Assembly: GCA_903929885.1 (NCBI GenBank)
Contig: CAIYWI010000060.1
Span: forward strand, 28,824-92,823
Source of the DNA: an uncultured Phycisphaerales bacterium
GTDB taxonomy: Bacteria > Planctomycetota > Phycisphaerae > Phycisphaerales > UBA1924
Length of the DNA stretch: 64,000 bases
Direction of reading: 5' to 3'
In this document: positions 59,413-64,000 of the stretch, one piece after another
Layout: each line of letters starts with the position of its first letter
Numbering within the stretch: the stretch's first letter is position 1
Position numbers and translations under genes: made by a program
The notes under the pieces: model-generated
The model's input: only the letters and a program-made list of their open reading frames with translations
Databases searched by the model: none
Told to the model about the DNA's origin: nothing

Positions 59413-60129
59413 TCAGGACGGATGAATCATCGCGGCCCCCACCACTGCGGCGGTCTCGATTCGCATGACGTGGGGTCCGAGGCGGACCAAGGAAAGCGCG
59501 CGAGCGGCGAACAGCGATCGCTCGGCATCGGACCATCCCCCTTCGGGCCCCACCAGCAGGGCGGTGTCGCGCGAGCAGGGTTCGGCCCGACCGCCTGTCC
59601 CGTCGGCGACGACCACCCGCCAGCCGGCCGCTTCGCAGCGTGCGAGGGCCGCATCGAGCGAGAGCGGATCGTGAATGTCCATCACCCAGTCGCGTCGACA
59701 CTGCTTGAGACTCTCGACGGCGATGCGTCGCAGACGCTCGAGTTTCGCGCCGCCGGGATCGACGACCGACCGCTCGGCGATCAGCGGCGTGAACGATGCC
59801 GCACCGGCTTGGCTCAGGCCCTCCACCATCTCGGCGAGCCGATCGCCCTTGGGGCACGCGGCCAGCACGTGGACGGCGGGCGAGGGCGGCGGGCGTTCGG
59901 TCATCGAATCGACCCTCGCCTCGATCAACCACTCCCCCGAACGACGATCCTTCGACACCGACGTCACGACGCACGAGGCCACGCGCCCGCGGCCGTCCCG
60001 AACGATCACGCCTTCGCCCTCGGCCAGTCGCAGGACCCGGGCGGCATGGTGCGCCTGATCGCCCGCGATGTGCACCGATCCGCCGACCTGGCATCGCGAT
60101 TCTGGGACGTGGAAGGCGTGTGTCACCAT
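59413..60129 (-). CDS. rsmE: 16S rRNA (uracil-1498-N3)-methyltransferase
   Basis: HHAARVLRLAEGEGVIVRDGRG; CPKGDRLAEMVEGLSQAGAASFTPLIAERSV; LLVGPEGGWSDAE; LRIETAAV-like MRIETAAVVGAAMI; start may instead be 60147. Confidence 0.93.
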   Translation of the reverse strand: MVTHAFHVPESRCQVGGSVHIAGDQAHHAARVLRLAEGEGVIVRDGRGRVASCVVTSVSKDRRSGEWLIEARVDSMTERPPPSPAVHVLAACPKGDRLAEMVEGLSQAGAASFTPLIAERSVVDPGGAKLERLRRIAVESLKQCRRDWVMDIHDPLSLDAALARCEAAGWRVVVADGTGGRAEPCSRDTALLVGPEGGWSDAERSLFAARALSLVRLGPHVMRIETAAVVGAAMIHPS

Positions 60130-60271
60130 CGGCTCGAACCCGTTCAATCGCTACGACCGGGAATGGACCGTCCGAACACACGGCGCGGCCGCACGCCCCT
60201 TGATCCGAGGATGGGGCCGGCCCGATGGTAGTGAAACCCGGGGCCCTGCTCCAGAGGCGAGGAACGCACCC

Positions 60272-61588
60272 ATGTCGAGCACCGAAGCACAGCGTCCGGA
60301 CAACGCCACCGCGGCCCATCCTCATGAAGCGGTGGCGTCAGGCGAGACGGCGGTCGACTCGCGGCTGGAGTCCCTGCTCGAATCGGTCGACCGCAGCGCC
60401 GCGGCCGCCAAGGCGAGTCTCGAGGAGGCCAGTGCCATCGCCGCCGAGAATCTCGCCGAGAAGGTCGCGGCCGGCAAGGCGGCGGCGGCGGCCACGCCGG
60501 ATTTGGCGTCGCAACTCGATTCTTTGCTGGAGAACGTCGATCCCGCCAAGGACTCCGACGCACCCGCCCCCGACGAGGCCGGAACCGATGCCGCGACCGC
60601 GCAGGCCGACCATCCCGCCACCGATCTGGCAGGTCAACTCGACGCCCTGCTCGACCAAGGCGAGTCGGCCGCGGCCACCGATGCCTCGAGCGAAGCAGCG
60701 TCGACGGTGGCGGCCTCGGACTCTTCCGCCACGGAGCAGGCTCCGGCCGAGACGTCTCCAGCGACGACCGACGAGATCGCGGCCGCGCTCGATGCCCTCG
60801 ACGGTGGTGCTGCGGAGGCGGCCAAGGCCGCGCCTGACGCCGAGCACATGACCGAGGAGGGTTCAGCTGCGGCGCACACCGCCGATGCCTCGCCGACCGA
60901 CACCTCAAGCGAACCGCTCCCGACCAGCGAGCCGCCCGCTCCGGCGGCGGACGTGAGGGTGGCGCCAAACGCGACGCCGACGGCGCCTGCCGAGTTGACG
61001 CGCGTGGAGGCGGATCCGACCATCGTGCCCCCGGGGCCGGCGCCGATGCTGCGAGTGCCGCCCGAGTCGGCCGAACCCTCGCCGCCGAAGGCGTCGCTCA
61101 CGCGTCGAGTGGGCACTGCACTGATGGGACCGGTCCAGAAGTTCCACGCGGGCGCCAATGCCGTCGAGGCCACGACCCTCAAGGTGCTATCACCGCTGGG
61201 CCGTCCGATGGCCACTGCGCCGCGGGGCGTGCGACTGGCGATCGGCGGCTTTGCGCTCTACTCGGCCGCGTTGGGCGTCGGAGCGGCGTACTACGCCGTG
61301 TTCGTGCGTCCCACGACCTTTTATCAAACGAGGGCGACGCCCTTCAGTCTCAAGGCGGGTTCACTGCCCGCGCCGACTCCGGCGGACGACGCGCACGGCC
61401 ACGCCAAGAACGGCGACGGGCACGACGGGGCGGCCAAGCAGGATGCCGGCGGCCACGGAGCGGCGAAGTCCGACGGCAAGGCCGCCTCCAAGCAGCCTCC
61501 GAAGAAAAAGGAAGCCGAGAAGAAGTCGACGGCCAAGAAGGGCTCCGACAAGAAGGGCTCCGACAAGAAGGCCGAAGGCGGCCACTGA
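60272..61588 (+). CDS. Single-TM protein with acidic Ala-rich N-terminus, repeated LDxLLexVD motifs and Lys-rich C-terminus
   Basis: ATG at 60272; LESLLESVD, LDSLLENVD, LDALLDQGE; TM LAIGGFALYSAALGVGAAYYAVFV; KKKEAEKKSTAKKGSDKKGSDKKAEGGH. Confidence 0.75.
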   Translation: MSSTEAQRPDNATAAHPHEAVASGETAVDSRLESLLESVDRSAAAAKASLEEASAIAAENLAEKVAAGKAAAAATPDLASQLDSLLENVDPAKDSDAPAPDEAGTDAATAQADHPATDLAGQLDALLDQGESAAATDASSEAASTVAASDSSATEQAPAETSPATTDEIAAALDALDGGAAEAAKAAPDAEHMTEEGSAAAHTADASPTDTSSEPLPTSEPPAPAADVRVAPNATPTAPAELTRVEADPTIVPPGPAPMLRVPPESAEPSPPKASLTRRVGTALMGPVQKFHAGANAVEATTLKVLSPLGRPMATAPRGVRLAIGGFALYSAALGVGAAYYAVFVRPTTFYQTRATPFSLKAGSLPAPTPADDAHGHAKNGDGHDGAAKQDAGGHGAAKSDGKAASKQPPKKKEAEKKSTAKKGSDKKGSDKKAEGGH

Positions 61589-61602
61589 CGCGACGCATTC
61601 CC

Positions 61603-62331
61603 TCAGGGCGTCTGCGAGGTCCATACGTACGACTCGGACATGATGGGCAGCGGTCCGACACGCACGCGGAGCACCTCCGACTCGCGAACGACGCGCGGTC
61701 CGGAGGGTTCCATCGCCAGGTCGTAGGTCCGCCGCTGCTCGACGCGCACGGCCGCGACCTTGAATGTCATGAAGCACTCGACCCTCGACTGGCCGGCTTC
61801 GGTCTCGAGGAGCCTGGCATTGGCCTCGCCGGTCCCTTGGCCGACCCTGCGATCAGGAGCGTCCAGGTTGAAGGCATCGACGTTGGTCGTCGTTTGGTGC
61901 GGCCGTCCGGCGACCAGTTCGCCGGGCATGATCCGCAGCGGCGGCGAGAATCGCACCAGCGTGCCTCGTCGATGATCGATGAGCGTTCGAAGGTCGACTG
62001 CACCGCCTTCGCCGGGTTCAAAGTCCAGCGTGCGGGCTGGATGCGGGTCGGGGGTTCGGCCTTTCGCCGTGACATGGCCGATGACCACCCGCCACGCCGG
62101 GCCCGCCTCGAGGAGCGAGGCTCGGCGGCGTTGCGTTCGTCCGGCATCGTCGGCCATCAATCGGCTTGCCGTGGCGGGCGAGAAGAGATCGGCGGCACGC
62201 ACGCTGCCGGACGAGGCCTCGCGGTCGGTGGACGCGCCGACGCCGCATCCGCCGAGGAACGTGCCGACGCACAGGCCCCCCAGCAGCCATGCCGAGGCGA
62301 GGGCAGGGGGATTGGAGCGGGGCGGATTCAC
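61603..62331 (-). CDS. Hypothetical lipoprotein
   Basis: Signal with lipobox LGGCG; start overlaps the upstream MeaB stop by 4 bp. Confidence 0.75.
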   Translation of the reverse strand: MNPPRSNPPALASAWLLGGLCVGTFLGGCGVGASTDREASSGSVRAADLFSPATASRLMADDAGRTQRRRASLLEAGPAWRVVIGHVTAKGRTPDPHPARTLDFEPGEGGAVDLRTLIDHRRGTLVRFSPPLRIMPGELVAGRPHQTTTNVDAFNLDAPDRRVGQGTGEANARLLETEAGQSRVECFMTFKVAAVRVEQRRTYDLAMEPSGPRVVRESEVLRVRVGPLPIMSESYVWTSQTP

Positions 62332-63497
62332 GCGCTCGCGACGACGGCGGCGAGCAACTCGGCGATGCCCTGCCCGCGGGTGGCGACGGTCTCGATGATG
62401 GGCCTGCGTCCGGCGACATCGCGAAGGTCGCGGACGAGTTCATCCTCGCCGGGATGATCGGCCTTGTTGCAAACAAAGACGTCGGCGATCTCGAGGATGC
62501 CGGCCTTGTCCATCTGCACCGCGTCGCCCATGCCGGGCGTGAGCACGACGAACGTGCGGTCGACGAACTGGCGAATGCGCGTCTCGTTCTGCCCGGCGCC
62601 GACCGTCTCGACGAAGACGGTGTCGAACGCGTCCGCGCCGTCGCGACACCCGCCGATGAGATCGATGATGGTCGGAAGCGTGCCGTAGTCCTCGCCGCTG
62701 ATGGCGAGACTGCGGTAATACGCGCGTTCGTCGAGCGTGTTGAAGTCGACGCGGAGGCGATCGCCGAGCAGGGCGCCGCCGGTGATGGGGCTCATGGGGT
62801 CGAAGGCGACCACGGCGCATCGGCCCGAGTAGCCCGCCTCGCCTGCCGCCGAGCGACGGGTGAACTCCGCGACGAGTTGGGCGACGAGCGTGGACTTGCC
62901 CGCGCCGGGCGAGCCGGTGACGCCGATGACCCGCCGGGGCCGGCGTCGCAACGCACCGTCGCGAACCTTGCCGCCGGCGTGGACCAGCGAGATGTCCCGG
63001 GCCAGTTGGGCGGTGGCGCCCGTTCCGGCGACGACTGCCTGTCGGTCTCGAACCGCTCCGTGGACGGCGTTGACGATGTCGAGCAGGCCGACGCCGGTGG
63101 TGAAGCAGCGAGCCACGCCGGCCTCGGCGAGCTTGGGCAGGTCTTCCTGGGGCAGGATGCCACCCATGTACACCGGAAGGTCGGGGCGTCCGAGCGAGCG
63201 CAACTCGTTGACCAGCTTGGGTCCGAGCACGAGGTGCGAGTTGCTCATCATCGAGGCGCACACGACGTCGCAGTCCTCGTCGCGGGCCGAGATGGCGAGG
63301 CTTCGCGGCGTCTGCCACAGCCCCGAGTAGATGACGTGAACCCCCGAGTCGCGGAGCGCCCGGGCGATCACCTTCACGCCACGATCATGTCCGTCCAACC
63401 CCATCTTCCCGAGCAGGACTCGGGGCCGGTGCGGCAAATCCTGACAGCGGTCTTTCTTCTCGAACTCCGTGGTGGCGAAGGAGATGGCGGTGGTCAT
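62328..63497 (-). CDS. Cobalamin-binding domain fused to MeaB/ArgK-type GTPase
   Basis: B12 site RVLLGKMGLDGHDRGVKVIARALRDSGVHVIYSGL; Walker A GSPGAGKST; VVAFDPMSPITGGALLGDRLRVD; FVETVGAGQNE; CNKAD. Confidence 0.92.
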   Translation of the reverse strand: MTTAISFATTEFEKKDRCQDLPHRPRVLLGKMGLDGHDRGVKVIARALRDSGVHVIYSGLWQTPRSLAISARDEDCDVVCASMMSNSHLVLGPKLVNELRSLGRPDLPVYMGGILPQEDLPKLAEAGVARCFTTGVGLLDIVNAVHGAVRDRQAVVAGTGATAQLARDISLVHAGGKVRDGALRRRPRRVIGVTGSPGAGKSTLVAQLVAEFTRRSAAGEAGYSGRCAVVAFDPMSPITGGALLGDRLRVDFNTLDERAYYRSLAISGEDYGTLPTIIDLIGGCRDGADAFDTVFVETVGAGQNETRIRQFVDRTFVVLTPGMGDAVQMDKAGILEIADVFVCNKADHPGEDELVRDLRDVAGRRPIIETVATRGQGIAELLAAVVASA

Positions 63498-63607
63498 GGT
63501 TCGGGGCATCGTAGTGAGGCATCCGTCGAGGGGATGGAGGCTCACGGAGGGCCCCGCGCGATCACCTGCCGCCGCACGCACGCTATAGTCGGACCGCAGG
63601 CTGCTTC

Positions 63608-63645
63608 CATCCCCGTCACGTCGCCGTCAGGGGCGACAGGGGATG
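63608..63645 (+). other. Two-tier RNA hairpin in leader of the 63854 gene
   Basis: catcccc/ggggatg outer stem, gtcgcc/ggcgac inner stem. Confidence 0.45.
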
Positions 63646-63693
63646 GCGGGAAGGGCCGATGCAAGCGGGCCTCGGCTTTCCCGAACCACACCC

Positions 63694-63742
63694 CCGTCGG
63701 GTGGATGAAACACGTCGCCCGGTCGGGCGTCCAACGACGGGC
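63694..63742 (+). other. Nested stem-loop in leader of the 63854 gene
   Basis: cccgtcg (63694-63700) / cgacggg (63736-63742) enclosing cgccc-ggtc-gggcg (63717-63730). Confidence 0.4.
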
Positions 63743-63853
63743 GGGATCCATGAACCCGCATGCCGGTACCACCCATGTCGTCCCTCGCGACATGACATTC
63801 AGGGCCCCCGCGGATCGGGCGGCTTCGTCATCAGGAAAGGACACCTCTCAGGC

Positions 63854-64000
63854 ATGAACCGACTCACGACTGGCCGCTCGCTCCTTCGTCCCGCCGCCTT
63901 CCTCACGCTGATCGCGGGGCTGAGCCCGCTCGCGATGGCCGAACTGCCGGGCGTGCTCGACCGCGTGCCCGCCAACGCTCCGCTGGTCATGACGCTCCGC
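63854..64000 (+). CDS. N-terminus of a secreted protein (3' truncated by window)
   Basis: MNRLTTGRSLLRPAAFLTLIAGLSPLAMAELPGVLDRVPANAPLVMTLR; signal peptide. Confidence 0.7.
   Translation, partial: MNRLTTGRSLLRPAAFLTLIAGLSPLAMAELPGVLDRVPANAPLVMTLR

Noticed and set aside
1-64000. Mobile element, prophage, defence island, CRISPR or tRNA gene
   Set aside because: No transposase, integrase, phage structural, restriction, Cas or clear tRNA-like T-loop sequence recognised in either strand; tRNAscan-SE and CRISPR finders should confirm.

Overview
High-GC bacterial chromosome segment with tightly packed operons. Its protein families suggest a Planctomycetota/Phycisphaerae-type genome: C-terminal GC-type dockerin tails, an N-terminal LEPR-x-L motif, a DUF1559 prepilin-like protein, CRxCxYxLxGL zinc ribbons, and an ECF sigma factor beside a Ser/Thr kinase. 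I read 54 coding regions by choosing the ORF in each interval with recognisable protein motifs and then placing the start codon. No tRNA, rRNA, CRISPR array, transposase or prophage was recognised, so most of the window looks like ordinary core/housekeeping and secretome DNA. Main blocks: secreted discoidin/six-hairpin glycosidase and GH1 beta-glucosidase; GldAFG-like ABC transporter; PAS/GAF/H-box/REC signalling protein and asparagine synthetase; complete MoxR-DUF58-Bat (aerotolerance) operon; calpain-like and reprolysin-like secreted proteases; panC-gcvT-aminotransferase; divergent CTP synthase; ECF sigma/membrane kinase/coiled-coil locus; extended ACP and FabZ-like dehydratase; MacB-like exporter flanked by a duplicated OB-like protein and a Cys-rich protein; M32 carboxypeptidase; secreted alpha/alpha-toroid protein; RsmE; B12-binding/MeaB GTPase fusion. 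The best candidates for undescribed biology are the exporter locus with its Cys-rich/OB-like proteins, the sigma/kinase/coiled-coil locus, the signalling protein with an H-box but no ATPase domain, the acidic/basic repeat protein at 60272, and a structured leader upstream of 63854. All calls come from reading the sequence; no database search was run.
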